Assembly (NCBI GenBank): GCA_963377175.1
Contig: CAUJNA010003496.1
Coordinates: 389,501-453,500 of the forward strand
Origin: Effrenium voratum
Taxonomy: Eukaryota > Sar > Dinophyceae > Suessiales > Symbiodiniaceae
Direction: 5' to 3'
Length of the DNA stretch: 64,000 nucleotides
The notes beneath the pieces are model-generated. The model did not search any database. It saw only the letters and a list, made by a program, of their open reading frames with translations, and was not told the DNA's origin. Positions 9,239 through 19,785 of the stretch are shown here, in pieces; position 1 is the stretch's first letter, and every line of letters starts with the position of its first letter. A program made the position numbers and the translations under genes.

Positions 9239-9832
9239 TCAATCCAGCACGAGGCCATGACGCATTGAATATGCACGAGCAAGCTTGTGACAGGCACATG
9301 AACACTGAGGGCCACAATGGTGCGCTAAGCCGCACGCAGAGCACCAAAGAACACGATCTCGCGCAGCCAAAGTAATAGTTCCAGCCCTGGCAGTAAAAAA
9401 CCACACCTTTTTATGCATCGATGTGCTGTAGCTCACGGGCATCCGAACAAACCAGTCACCTTCGATGAACTTGAACTTGCGATCGGCAGTTGGTAAGGGC
9501 ATCTGCATCTGGTCAGCAAGCACTTCTTGAAGCACCACTGGGCGCAGATCTCCCGTGTCTGGAGTCGAAGAGCGTGGTCGTTTTTTTGTGGGAATCACAT
9601 CTTGGGGTCCACTCAAGGTGCCCTCCTGGCATGTGGCCTCCTGGTGTTCCTCATCATCAATGGCAGTGTCATTGGCCATGTTGTTTGTGCACGGCGACGC
9701 AGACTCAATAATTATAGTAGCAAAACTACCAGCATCCTCACATTTCCATAGCTTCTGCCTTAGATAGTGTGCGCCCGAACCCCGCACCATCACTTTGCCT
9801 AAATTGATGACAGCAACACCTAATGCATACAA
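9239..9832 (-). CDS. Cys-rich C-terminus protein, paralogue of 8160-8828
   Basis: A 197-residue segment with a disordered first half (residues 55-95, including KKRPRSSTPDTGD), then a globular region (EGDWFVRMPVSYS...) and a C-terminal CSAC-x(8)-C-x(1)-C-x-C-H pattern like that of the gene at 8160. The shared C-terminal Cys/His arrangement and the HKL-x(7)-HG ending point to a common domain, perhaps zinc-binding. The first 30 residues may be intron-derived, since no clear start is visible. Confidence 0.55.
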   Translation of the reverse strand: MYALGVAVINLGKVMVRGSGAHYLRQKLWKCEDAGSFATIIIESASPCTNNMANDTAIDDEEHQEATCQEGTLSGPQDVIPTKKRPRSSTPDTGDLRPVVLQEVLADQMQMPLPTADRKFKFIEGDWFVRMPVSYSTSMHKKVWFFTARAGTITLAARDRVLWCSACGLAHHCGPQCSCACHKLARAYSMRHGLVLD

Positions 9833-10204
9833 TCATTATTAAGCCCAGCAGCGACATTGCGAGTTTAGCAAAAGTGGGAAGCACTTGAATCTGCGCTTTC
9901 AACTGACAGCACTTGAACCGAACCGCCACAACTTGTTTTGCCACAAGCAATTCCCGTACACAAGTGCAAGCAGGCCAATGACATGATGAGATACTTTGCA
10001 CTCAGCACACCAGAGGTTCTCGCTATTTTATCAAGTCGTGCGCAACTCGCAAACGAGCAAAGAATTATGCCTTCTGTCTACAGCCACATGTTTTGGAAGA
10101 CTGGATCCAGTCCTTAACCTGTAGCTCAGTCATTATAGTGCTTGTCCTCCTCAATTGGCCTTTTGATGGCCACTCGCCTGGCAGAGCGCCACCACAGCAC
10201 AGAA

Positions 10205-11346
10205 CTAAGACTTCAAGACTATTATTACGCACACACACACACAAAGAATGGTCATTATGATTTGCCCGCCTTTCTCCCAGTCGTAGCACCTCATGATCCA
10301 GGTTGGCTTGTCTCGGCCCCCTGGCGCTGGATGAAACTTGTAATGCCCACATTGCTTGCGGCAGGTATTGCAGGAAACCTCAGTCCAGATAAGCGGATCA
10401 AACACAGCAGGTTGCCGGGGTCCATGGTGGCCAGGGCGACTTGATTGTGCACCGGCACCATCAGCCATAGCCAAATCATCGGCACTGCTGGAAGCAGCAA
10501 TGACACTTGCCCCAGAACTTGGCAATGGCTCATCACTGTGCCTTGTCGATTTGCTTGGAGATTGGGTGTGGCTGGCAGGTGGCAGGTCCGCCTGCGGACT
10601 CAGCCTGTTGCCGTCGTCCGCCACACTGGCTGGCTTGTCTTCTGGAGGAGCCGTGCTGTTGTCCTCCGCCACACTGGCTGGCCGCTCTTCTGGAGCAGCC
10701 TCGGCCTGCGCAGCAGGCCTCGCAGATTCAGGGCACGACGACACTGAGTGAGTTCTACGAACCACCCGCCGCTGCCATGGATTCGGAGTCACAGCTTCAA
10801 CTTCTTCAGGGACTTCAACCAGCACGTTTCCCTTTTCATGGGTGTCACCTTCGCGAAGAGCAGGGCAGTCTTGTCTTTTCTTCTTCAGTGCGCCATGCCA
10901 AATCTTCCTGCTCGCCTTGCTGGCCACTTTGGAGCTGCTTGATTTGGCAGTCTTCAGCCCCTTTATTATGTTGGCTTTGTTGCTTGCCTTGGCCTTGGCC
11001 TTGTCTTGGCCTTGGACTTGGCCTTTGTCTTGGCCTTTGCCTTGGCCTTTGCCTTGGCCTTTGGCATCATGGCCTTTCTGACTACTGCCCATTCCTTCTG
11101 CTTCGCACGAGCCTGATGTTTCTCAATTGTTTTTTGAACTTGCTCAAACTCACGACGATCTTCTGGGTCCATGTCCTCCAACACCATTGCATCAAACTCA
11201 AGATCATCCTGATCAGCATTGCAGGCACTCTCATCAGAATCACTGTCGTTGCCCGGGGGCATTGTTGTGCAGAGCTTGGACCTGAGCCGCGAAGTTGGCC
11301 GTGATGTCATCAGTATCGCCATCCCGCTGTGACGTTTCCGCAGCAA
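10205..11346 (-). CDS. KAKAK-repeat protein with CxxC domain; two overlapping frames
   Basis: Two open segments overlap: 10966-11346 ends in a KAKAKAKAKTKAK run, and 10205-11092 passes through the same hexamer-like repeat in another frame and continues for 295 residues. One gene with a frame change or an intron inside the repeat would explain both. The first part has an acidic start (PPGNDSDSDESACNADQDDL) and a helical region. The second has a disordered Pro/Ser/Ala middle and a C-terminal CNTCRKQCGHYKFH stretch followed by a conserved-looking WIMRCYDWEKGG. The very end (CVCVCV) is repeat DNA. No function is assigned. Confidence 0.5.
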
Positions 11347-11360
11347 GAACTTTCAATAGC

Positions 11361-12383
11361 TCAGGTCTGCTCATCGCTTGAAAAACTGGCACAGCAGTCT
11401 TGCTGCAAGCACGCAGGTCGATGCCCTTCAAGTAGCACACCAGGGCCGCCAGCTCTTTGTTCAGCATCTTCTTTGTCAGCCTGAGCAGGTGACAGCACAA
11501 CTGACAACAAGACAACATCAAGCATGCTGCCTGACATGAGTGTCACAGCGCGACTTTCAGATCCAAGCAGCGTTGGCTGTGTAAGAAAAGTTCTCAGCAA
11601 GCTGCGCTCCACACCGGACGATTGCCTGGCCAATCGGAGACCACCTTGCCACTCAATGCAAACAGGCTGCGTCTCCACCACCATCCACATCTCTGGCTGC
11701 TCGATGAACATGAAGTCTGCCTGCCCTTCAGCATCCAGCACAAAGCACGCATCTCCAAGGGCACCACAGTGGTTCGCTTCAGGAGTGTCCACCACAATCA
11801 CGGGCCACCATATACAAGCCCATGTGGCAGAGCTCAAGCAAAAGCAGAATGACTCATCTGACAAATTCTTCATGACCTCCTGCCGTGGCGCCAGTTTGTT
11901 GAACACCCCTTGCCAGATTTTGATGCCTGCCGAAGATCTGTCATCCTTCCAATGCTGAAGCCAAGCCCATGCCGCAGCTCCTTCTTGAAGGCTTTCTTGC
12001 CATTCCCGAGGCATTTTGTGAGTCTTTGAATTGAACCCACATTTTCTCCCACTTGTATGTCCCTGTCTAAAGTCACCCACAAATTCGTCTCTGGAGATCT
12101 TCACATGCGGAATTCCACGGCTTTCAAAGACCTGCGAGCTGCGAGTAACATCTTGGATGGACTCATTTGTTTGCTTCTTGTTGCTTTGAAATTTGCCATC
12201 CCTCCGAATATCGTTGTGCACATCTTCAACAATTTTGTTGTCAGGGAATGTGCAAAGCAAGCAGTTCAGAAGTGACGTCCTGCCACACTGGCTGTCTTGT
12301 AACCACCTGCTTCGAACGCCTCCATCATGATCCTGCATGGGTTTGAAACGATTAGATGTACACTTGCGGACAGCTTGTCGCAA
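11361..12383 (-). CDS. C-terminal part of the large protein begun at 13957
   Basis: A 340-residue open segment that overlaps 12266-13957 by about 118 bp in another frame. The upstream frame stays convincing to about AGGYKTASVAG, and this frame becomes convincing from CGRTSLLNCLLCTF. The change falls at the same bases (CAGTGTGGCAGGACG, near 12290), so a one-base shift or a very short intron lies there. The region holds no recognised catalytic motif but has a balanced, globular composition to about residue 230. The last 100 residues are less coding-like. Confidence 0.5.
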   Translation of the reverse strand: MRQAVRKCTSNRFKPMQDHDGGVRSRWLQDSQCGRTSLLNCLLCTFPDNKIVEDVHNDIRRDGKFQSNKKQTNESIQDVTRSSQVFESRGIPHVKISRDEFVGDFRQGHTSGRKCGFNSKTHKMPREWQESLQEGAAAWAWLQHWKDDRSSAGIKIWQGVFNKLAPRQEVMKNLSDESFCFCLSSATWACIWWPVIVVDTPEANHCGALGDACFVLDAEGQADFMFIEQPEMWMVVETQPVCIEWQGGLRLARQSSGVERSLLRTFLTQPTLLGSESRAVTLMSGSMLDVVLLSVVLSPAQADKEDAEQRAGGPGVLLEGHRPACLQQDCCASFSSDEQT

Positions 12384-13957
12384 ATTCCCTGCACCAGGCC
12401 AAAGGAAGACCGACTAGCAAACACAGTTTCAAGCCACAGCAAAACCTGATGTTCCTTCTTCAGCAAACGAACTGCTTCCTGCTGCACTTGCTCGTTGTCA
12501 GCAGCCAGGATTCCTGCATATGATTCTGGGGGACAGCCGTGGCGACTGAGCGACCAGACCCTCTGCTTCAGCAAGTGCTCTGTCAAACTAGTCATTTGCA
12601 TGACCCAGCCACTCAAACCACTTTCAGATATGAACTGCAGAAATGTTGAATTCTGAAGCACTGCTACTGTCTTCTGCAAATGCTCGGACTTCTTCCAGCC
12701 ACCCAGCGCCAGCTGCGCGGACCTTTTGACAGAGTCTTGCGGGGTTTTCACTGATTGAATTTCAGCCGCATACCATGACCACAGTGGACGTGTGACTTCA
12801 AGCAGTGGACGTGTGACTTCAAGCAAAATGTGGGAATGATAGTACAAGTCCTCCGTCATCAGCTTCAACGCAAGCTTGAATCCTCCCGTCGTTTTCTTCA
12901 TGAGGCTCAGCTCTTCTCTGGGGCTGATTTCCTTCCGTTTTGCTGCCGCATTGAGGAGGCCTTGGTCAGCTGATGTTGGGTCATTCATTGAAGGGCCCTG
13001 TCCAGTTGGCAACACACTGCTTGGATTGCTCTCATCGTCCAGCTCAAGCGAGTCCTCCAAAACCATCTTGAACGCATGATACTCAGCCAGCATTTCATTG
13101 CACACCTCGTTCCAGCTGAACCACCGGGCAAGCTTGACCAAAGCACCCTTTTTTGAAAAGGATGGAAGTTGCAGCATTTGATCCCATAGTTCGTTGTCAG
13201 GGACGTTGAGGGATGAAAGTCCCATATCCAAAGCAATCAGCTCACGATAGCGGATCCAAATTTCAGAGTTTGTTGAGTGGCTCGCCAGAAATGACTCCAG
13301 CATGCTCTGCTTGTGCTGGAAGAACCCGCCTGTTCCGAATGGCTTGTAATTCAAGCTGAAGACATAGCTCGAGTGCAGCTGTGTGCGCAAAAACTGACCC
13401 CTGCACGCTCGCCCAATCGCCAATTTGTAGTCCCGGATTGATCGATGGATCTTGTCAAACTTGACATGAACCATGTGGTTCTGTAGCGCAAACGCCATCC
13501 CCGCATTTCCAACCGACCCCTGGTCCAGGCAGGCAACCAGAATTGGCACCTTCTCCCACCAGAAAGGCTCTTCAGGAAGGACAGGCAGTTGGGTGCCCCC
13601 ATCCTGGCAAATAAATGCCCGACTGACACACTGTCTGACATGATCATCTTCGACCTCCTCGTCATTTGCACCAAACTCAAACACTGGAATGACCACTCGA
13701 TGTTCGCCAGATTGTATTGGTCTGCACGCCTTGGCACGCACAAATGAACTAAGGGTCTTGGCACCATTGGTCAGCAAGCTCAGTTGATGGCTCATTGCTT
13801 GGAGCTGCCTGAAAGCTGCAAATCTGCTCAACTTGCTCTTCTTTGCCAAGGTTGCCAGCGCCGATATGTCATGCACTTCACTCGGCAGCAAGGGCCCAAT
13901 GGGCATATGTTGGATTCGTGCCACACATCCAACATCTTCTGCATGAGAGTACATCAA
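12266..13957 (-). CDS. large unrecognised globular protein, 563-residue exon
   Basis: A long, well-composed open segment. Features include FWWEKVPILVACLDQGSVGN near residues 130-150, then VKFDKIHRSIRDYKLA, a helical C-terminal half, and a small internal duplication (LLEVTRPLLEVTRPLW) caused by a repeated 24-bp block at 12781-12825. I have an impression of a family repeated in dinoflagellate genomes but cannot name a domain. An enzyme or transposase is possible, but no DDE triad can be placed with confidence. It lies in the minus-strand block and continues downstream in the frame of 11361-12383. Confidence 0.6.
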   Translation of the reverse strand: MMYSHAEDVGCVARIQHMPIGPLLPSEVHDISALATLAKKSKLSRFAAFRQLQAMSHQLSLLTNGAKTLSSFVRAKACRPIQSGEHRVVIPVFEFGANDEEVEDDHVRQCVSRAFICQDGGTQLPVLPEEPFWWEKVPILVACLDQGSVGNAGMAFALQNHMVHVKFDKIHRSIRDYKLAIGRACRGQFLRTQLHSSYVFSLNYKPFGTGGFFQHKQSMLESFLASHSTNSEIWIRYRELIALDMGLSSLNVPDNELWDQMLQLPSFSKKGALVKLARWFSWNEVCNEMLAEYHAFKMVLEDSLELDDESNPSSVLPTGQGPSMNDPTSADQGLLNAAAKRKEISPREELSLMKKTTGGFKLALKLMTEDLYYHSHILLEVTRPLLEVTRPLWSWYAAEIQSVKTPQDSVKRSAQLALGGWKKSEHLQKTVAVLQNSTFLQFISESGLSGWVMQMTSLTEHLLKQRVWSLSRHGCPPESYAGILAADNEQVQQEAVRLLKKEHQVLLWLETVFASRSSFGLVQGICDKLSASVHLIVSNPCRIMMEAFEAGGYKTASVAGRHF

Positions 13958-14107
13958 AGATATAAGGATGTCTTTTGTTCCATGAGTGGATCCATCAGCA
14001 CAAATGGAGAATTGACAACAACTTTCAAAACGCGAGGCACTGATTGTTTCATACAGCTCTCCTGCCCTCCTTGTCCACCTGTAGGCATTCTCTGAGCAAG
14101 CCAGGCT

Positions 14108-15154
14108 TCAGTCACACACAAAAGCAGCTCTCATTGCATTGCAAACAACAAATAGACTATACATTCGCCGAGCAACCTGCAAAAGCACTGTTCTCAAGCT
14201 CCGACTGCATTGCCACTTCAGTAGACACCTGCCTGCTGTGGCACACAGCCCTACGAGCGTCCAAACAGTGCTAAGATCCACCTGGGTGTACTTCCGAGTT
14301 TCCGCCCCACAGAACTTGCGCGCAGGAAGCATTCTTCCAATGTCATTATGAACCATGTACTGGCAGGAAATATACTGGTCCAAAAGATCGGACACTGTTG
14401 TCAGCCACGCTTTCTCCAATTCAGGAATCAGCTCATTGGTGGAGTGATTCGACTTGCATTTCTTCGCAAACACTGTGAATAAAACCAAGTCTTGAAGCCA
14501 AAGCCCGTTCTGTCCCCAGCCATGCAGTGGCTGGGATAAATGCCCCTGCAAATGCATAGAGCTCAGAAATTGAAGTGGCGCAGTTTCTGTTGCAATTGGC
14601 CAAGAAAATGTCTAGCCCATACACACTCCCTTGCTGCGTCACTCTCGAATCCACATGCTGCATCTGCATTCCATCTGGGTCAATCACAGAGCACACACGC
14701 GAGCAGATGCCCTTCAGCTTGGCAACACAATGTTTGACTTGGCACTCCTGGCGGCCATTCCTACTTTGCTGACAAAAAAACATCAGCGCGCCCTTTGTGT
14801 CCGACAATACTGCTTCACACAGCCATCTGGCACATCTTTGGTGGCCTGAATATGCAGATCATTGTCCGTTGCAAGCCAAGACTCATCGATCATTTTTTTG
14901 ACATGCCGGACCCATTTGGGCAATGGCCTCAGCTCCTGGAGGTCCTTTCTGAACCTGTCAAACATGTACTCCAGGCGCCACCAATATGTTCCCCTCGCCG
15001 AATAGGCACAGTCACTAGGGAACAACGATGGGTCTCCAGACAAATTGCATATCACAGCGTCGCTTTCAAGCAGGTAGTTATCTTCCATGGCTAGACACGA
15101 GGACTCTTTGTCTGCCCTTGCTGCAATGCAAAACTTGCATTCTTGGCTGACCAA
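14108..15154 (-). CDS. multi-part unrecognised gene (three overlapping frames)
   Basis: Three open segments (14783-15154, 14433-14807, 14108-14557) follow one another in different frames, as expected for exons or frame changes in one gene. The first has CKFC-x(n)-C and a WWRLEYMFDRFRKDLQELRP helical region. The second has Cys-rich stretches (CSRVCSVIDPDG) and a globular region. The third has a helical region (LEKAWLTTVSDLLDQYISCQ). It lies immediately upstream of the 563-residue segment and on the same strand, so it may encode the N-terminal part of that protein. No family is recognised. Confidence 0.45.
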
Positions 15155-15576
15155 TGTAGTTTCATCCTATGCTTATCATATTGCCAACACGTGCTATTGT
15201 GGACATGAAACAATCAAGCAAACCTCCATTCATTGGCTCATTCGTTCACCTGCATTGATTCACTGCAACATGCTCAACACAAGGGCAAAGCAATAATAAG
15301 CACACACGGGCAACAGCACCCAGGTAGGCTCACCTTTTTTTCCTCTGCTAGTCACTGCTTCCTGCAGGCGTGAGGATTGAACATTAATGCACTGCACATG
15401 CAAGCACAGTCTCAAGTTGGCATTTGCAAAGCTCTTGTTTTACCCCAGCAGCCTGCTGCAGCACACAGTGTGTGACTCCACACGTTGAGTGCTTTGCCAC
15501 ACTATCAGCAGCACACATCCCCAAGCCCACTTGAATTGTGGAGCATCACGTCCTGTGCTCACTGATGCAATGTCAC

Positions 15577-16839
15577 TCACATCAATTTGTTGAATTGATG
15601 CTGGGCCATCATGTTTGCAACCGCTGCGCCAAACGCAGGAGGATACCACTCTGACACATGCAATGCATCTTTGATGCCTGTGAAGGACCCAGTCTCAGGA
15701 TTCCGAGTCACCAGGGCAGCACCGCAAGCAAATGCATCTGGCTGCGCTCTTTCAAGGCTTGCCACATGCCTGGATGTCGACCAAATCATCCAAGGCTTCC
15801 TAGTCTCGCCCCCAAAGGCAGCTCCATATGTCCGTGCGCTGCACACCTTGGTAAAGCCCAGCACCAGCTGCATTGTACTCACCTTCGCAAGCACACTATC
15901 CGCAGGCTGCTCCAAGCAGGGAACATTCATGAGGAGGTAGCTGATAAAGAACAACAGACTGGTGACATTGCACAAGTGGTTGCCCTCCACAATGAACAGT
16001 CGACTGGTGTCCCCCCAGAATTGGTTCTCCTCTTTCCGTTTTGCCTGCGCAGCACACAACATCACAAATGAGCTGCACCTGGTGCCAAACCAGTTCAAGG
16101 AGTCACACACTGTGTTGCTTAGTGCATCCACCCACAGGCGAATTCCTTGCGGGTAGAGAACATCATGATGTTCACCATACAGCTTGTCCAAAGCAACACA
16201 GTTCTTCTTGCGCCGCATGAACTCCTTGGTCAGGTTGCCACTCCCTGCGAAGAACTCCACCATATCTAGATATGAGTAACCTGCTTTCCGATGTTTCCAT
16301 GCTCTCAAGCATAGGCCAAGCAACATGTCCTCCAGCCTCCATTCCTTCAGTTCAGGAAACGCTGCAGCCAAAATCGGATGCCATGCCTCAGAAGCCATCC
16401 CCTTGTTGCACTCAGCATCCTGGTGCAGAAACCTCTCAATTTCTTGGGTCAGATTCCTCCTGCAGCCCGAACCGCCAAAAGACCAATGGCCCTCATCATC
16501 AATCGGGAAGTTTCCAATGGCAAAGTAGTCAGCCGTCACGCCGTGGCTCACTGCGTAGAACTCTTTCTGAATGCGCCAGGATTCAGCCTGCACTTTGGCA
16601 GCTACATTCTCCACAACATTGGGTGTGTTCTCCTTGTCCTTCAGCACACTGTTTGTCACTGCTCTTGCCCCTTTGCCCTTCTCTTTTTGCGCATCCAACT
16701 GATCCTTGGACAAGAGTACCATGGCCGCAGGAAGCTGAGAAAGCTGGCCAATGCCTAGCTTGAGCAAACCCGCACTCACACACACACATTGAAGGCGTTG
16801 CACTACATGAAGCAATGCAACACGCACATGCACTGTCAT
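15577..16839 (-). CDS. SAM-dependent methyltransferase-like protein
   Basis: A 420-residue open segment. The real start is probably Met40 (near 16722), because residues 1-39 look like upstream non-coding sequence. Residues 193-202 read MVEFFAGSGN, the glycine-rich SAM-binding loop of Rossmann methyltransferases, close to the FAGxG motif I of cytosine-C5 enzymes. Further landmarks in order are ALDKLYG (216-222) at the place of the acidic residue after strand 2, RCSSF (254-258) where C5 enzymes have their Pro-Cys, EQP (310-312) where they have ENV, and FGGETRKP (342-349). The ProCysGln motif itself is missing, so DNA C5 activity is doubtful. It may be a diverged or inactive relative, a type reported in dinoflagellate retroelements. 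Confidence 0.6.
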   Translation of the reverse strand: MTVHVRVALLHVVQRLQCVCVSAGLLKLGIGQLSQLPAAMVLLSKDQLDAQKEKGKGARAVTNSVLKDKENTPNVVENVAAKVQAESWRIQKEFYAVSHGVTADYFAIGNFPIDDEGHWSFGGSGCRRNLTQEIERFLHQDAECNKGMASEAWHPILAAAFPELKEWRLEDMLLGLCLRAWKHRKAGYSYLDMVEFFAGSGNLTKEFMRRKKNCVALDKLYGEHHDVLYPQGIRLWVDALSNTVCDSLNWFGTRCSSFVMLCAAQAKRKEENQFWGDTSRLFIVEGNHLCNVTSLLFFISYLLMNVPCLEQPADSVLAKVSTMQLVLGFTKVCSARTYGAAFGGETRKPWMIWSTSRHVASLERAQPDAFACGAALVTRNPETGSFTGIKDALHVSEWYPPAFGAAVANMMAQHQFNKLM

Positions 16840-17094
16840 GCATTGCCAGCCGCCTGGTCGCTGACCTTCATCATCTCATGCAATGCGCACACCTCGTTGG
16901 CACTGTTAACAACTCAGTGTCACAGCCCCGCGCAACACACATACACAGTCCCCAGCAGGATTGCGCTGCTGTAACTCTAGCATGTTAGCCCATTGTTTAT
17001 GACATCAATGTCCCCATCATTGATATGTTCCCAGTTAAGCGCAATGTGTTGGGAAAGTTAGCCCAATATATGTCAGGTCAGTTCATGCTACATG

Positions 17095-17420
17095 CGCATT
17101 TGAGATGATTTGAGATGATTTGAGATGATTTGAGATGATTTGAGATGATTTGAGATGATTTGAGATGATTTGAGATGAGATTTGAGATAATTTGAGATAA
17201 TTTGAGATTTGAGATAATTTGAGATAATTTGAGATAATTTGAGATAATTTGAGATAATTTGAGATAGGGTTTGGGGTGAGATTTGAGATAATTTGAGATA
17301 ATTTGAGATAATTTGAGATAATTTGAGATAGGGTTGGGGTGAGAGTTTGAGATAATTTGAGATAATTTGAGATAATTTGAGATAGGGTTTGGGGTGAGAG
17401 TTCGAGATTTTGGACATAAT
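17095..17420. repeat. TTGAGATGAT / TTGAGATAAT decamer array
   Basis: Tandem 10-11-bp units, first TTTGAGATGAT (about eight), then AATTTGAGATA in groups separated by GGGTTTGGGGTGAG. Three minus frames are open through it only because of the repeat. The same decamer family (as TTCGAGATAA) forms the left edge of the viral block at 26269-26313, and in the other orientation occurs near 7.71-7.76 kb. The surrounding gap 16840-17776 shows no other gene. Confidence 0.9.
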
Positions 17421-17776
17421 TTGAGAGCATGCTTGAAGACTTTGAAGCACATGATAACTAAACAAATTCAATAAGGTGGACAACTGTGTCAAAGAGCATT
17501 TGTGGCTTACTCATTAACAAACAATCGATATATCAAAATGAAAAGCTACTTCATTGCCATGGCAGAACCAAACAGATGTGTTGAAGGCCCCGTCACCTCC
17601 TGCCTAAGGTGCACTGCATGCAGGCCAGCCCATAATAATGTTACAGCTTAGCTTTGGCGCTCCACCATTTTTGACATCCCGCACATGTCAGCACTCATCA
17701 CAAAAATAGTGACAGTGATCTGGCACTGCAGACCACTATGCCACACTGGCTGACTCACAATACCTGCCACGAATCA

Positions 17777-18856
17777 TCAATCACATCGCCTTCTGCCAGT
17801 GCTCCATGGCTTCGCCCAAGGACAGGCTTGACTCTTTGGAATTCCCGCATGAGCCATGTATCGGTGAATGCACTCCGTGTGGAAGGTGTGTGAGCAAGCG
17901 AGTGCTTCTGCCTCCTGCCGCGGCAACTGATTCCAAAGCAACACAGTGTGTGCAAACCTCACTGACCTTTAAATACAACACACAAAACTGCCCACACACA
18001 ACTTGACCCAAATTAGCCAAGGCTCAGCTGCATCTAGGCGCTCAAAACAAAACTGGCACTTGGCAGCTGCTTCATCGTCTTGCGACTGTGGCACCTCGGC
18101 CTCGCCCGGAACAGGGAACTCCTGCTCGCTTTCTGCTTCGCCAGGCACATCAGGTAGCTCAGCAGCTGCATCTGGGGGAACTGCCACAGGCCCTGCAGCC
18201 GCATCATCTGCATGTGCAGCATCTGCAGCTGCATCTGTAGCTGCCGGTGGCGCTGCCTTCGGCACTTGTCCAGTTCCTGGGGCTGCACTGTCAGCAAGCA
18301 ATGTGTTGGCAGTGGCCTTGGGCGTTGGGAAATTGAAGATAGGAGGCCCTGCTCTCCTTGCCTTGGCTGGGGGCGGCAGGCTCGGCACCTGTGGCGCGGC
18401 GCTCGTTGCCACACTGGCTGCCTTTGGCACTACATAGGAATTCATGGCGCCACTCATGGATGTCAGCAGTGCCTTGGCTTTGGCCTTAGCCGTGGCTGGC
18501 TGTGTCATCCACACATCCTGCCAGCCAAATTCCCGGGCCACTTGCTCAACTGCCTCATTGCTTAGCACCACTGTGTCCCCCAGCATTGTCTCGATTTGGG
18601 GCCATGAGGAATTCGAGGACCGTTTGAGTTTGTTGAAAGTCTGCCGAAGCACCTTTGCCAGCTGCAAGTAGCTATCACCACAGCGCAGCTGGCTTATGCA
18701 TGTCGTTGGCTTCTGTTGGGTCGTGAGGAAGATCAGCATCAGGAAGCTTGTGACAGACAAGTCACTTGTGGCTGGCGCATTCCAAGCAGGATTGATTGCT
18801 GTCACAAGCACGCCGAGCTGCGCCTGCCAGGGTTTGGTTGAATGGCAGGCACTCAA
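17777..18856 (-). CDS. RING-type zinc finger protein, two exons
   Basis: The first open segment (17969-18856) has a helical N-terminal half, an Ala/Pro/Asp low-complexity middle, and ends AAAKCQFCFERLDAAEPWLI. The second (17777-17962) continues EAEALACSHTFHTECIHRYM and KSQACP. Together they give C-x2-C-x(n)-C-x-H-x2-H-x2-C...C-P, a RING-H2 pattern, so an intron of about 90 bases probably separates them (GT near 18007, AG near 17925). RING proteins commonly act as E3 ubiquitin ligases. The usual final Cys of the CPxC pair is not seen (CPWAK), so the finger may be incomplete or continue in another exon. Confidence 0.6.
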
Positions 18857-18890
18857 TCACTCAAGTTGGCAAATGGCTACACTGTGGAAG

Positions 18891-19496
18891 TTAAGTAGAC
18901 AGCAGGCCACAAACATAAGCCCGTTTTGGTCTAGCAGTTTGCGCAACACCAGCCTTGGGAACCTTCTTCATTACTGATGTGCTCCGAGAGATGGAGTCTG
19001 CATTTGCATACGGATTGTTGTTGTCAAACAAAGCTAGGATCTCAGGTTGCAGTTCGTTTTCTGATTGCGATTCGCTCGCCGACCTCCGTCTGCGATCACG
19101 GGCCTTGCGTGACCTTTTAAGACGGCGCTTGTCGCGAGTGTTGCGGTCTGAGCGGCTGTCACTCCTGCTGCTGCGGCGCGGCCGAGACCTGGACCTGGAC
19201 CTGCGGCTCTGGCGGACCCTGCGGCCGAATCCCCTTTGACTGCGGCCATCATCACTTTCACCGGCCGCGCTTGCACCACACTGGTTGCCGCCTTCAAAGT
19301 CCTGATTCTGATTGTCAGCCTCGTTAACCAATGATTGCTGGAGCGGCCCAGGCGGCAGCATCATCCCTGGCGGAGCAAAGCCATACATGGGGTGGCCATA
19401 CATCGTCATTTGAGGTTGATGTCCTTGTACGCTAGGCCAAGCAGGTGCTGAGACAGCCTTCGGGAAACTGCCCCTCTCCTGATGCTCCATGGTCAT
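18891..19496 (-). CDS. RS-rich protein
   Basis: A 201-residue segment starting MTMEHQERGSFP with Met/Pro/Gly-rich residues 25-55 and an Arg/Ser region (SRRSRSRSRPRRSSRSDSRS) at about 95-115, followed by a strongly basic stretch. RS tracts are typical of splicing and RNA-binding factors, but no RRM is seen here. The C-terminal 40 residues (residues 155-201) look globular. It may be an exon of a larger gene continuing towards 18.9 kb. Confidence 0.5.
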   Translation of the reverse strand: MTMEHQERGSFPKAVSAPAWPSVQGHQPQMTMYGHPMYGFAPPGMMLPPGPLQQSLVNEADNQNQDFEGGNQCGASAAGESDDGRSQRGFGRRVRQSRRSRSRSRPRRSSRSDSRSDRNTRDKRRLKRSRKARDRRRRSASESQSENELQPEILALFDNNNPYANADSISRSTSVMKKVPKAGVAQTARPKRAYVCGLLST

Positions 19497-19785
19497 GGCG
19501 CTAGTGCAAAGCGGAGTGTGTGACGAACTCGGTTTCCCCGAGCCCAGCCCTTGCTGCAGGCAATCTCAGACTTGCTCACAACATGAATGACTACAGAACT
19601 CTCACGCTTGCATACAGGAATGAACTGAGGCTCAGGCAAAACTGCTTGCTGATAACGATGCCACCTTGCATTCATGTGTTCAGTTCCATGTGACACATGA
19701 CCTGGTGATCAATGAGCCACAAACACTGAATCACCTGCAGAATGTGACACTCTTTTGCGCTCCGTGTCATCCGTATAATAGTCTA

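Noticed and set aside
17078..17492. Ile/Ser/Asn-Tyr-Leu-Lys repeat proteins (ISNYLKLSQ)
   Set aside because: Three frames open together through the TTGAGATAAT array; repeat DNA.
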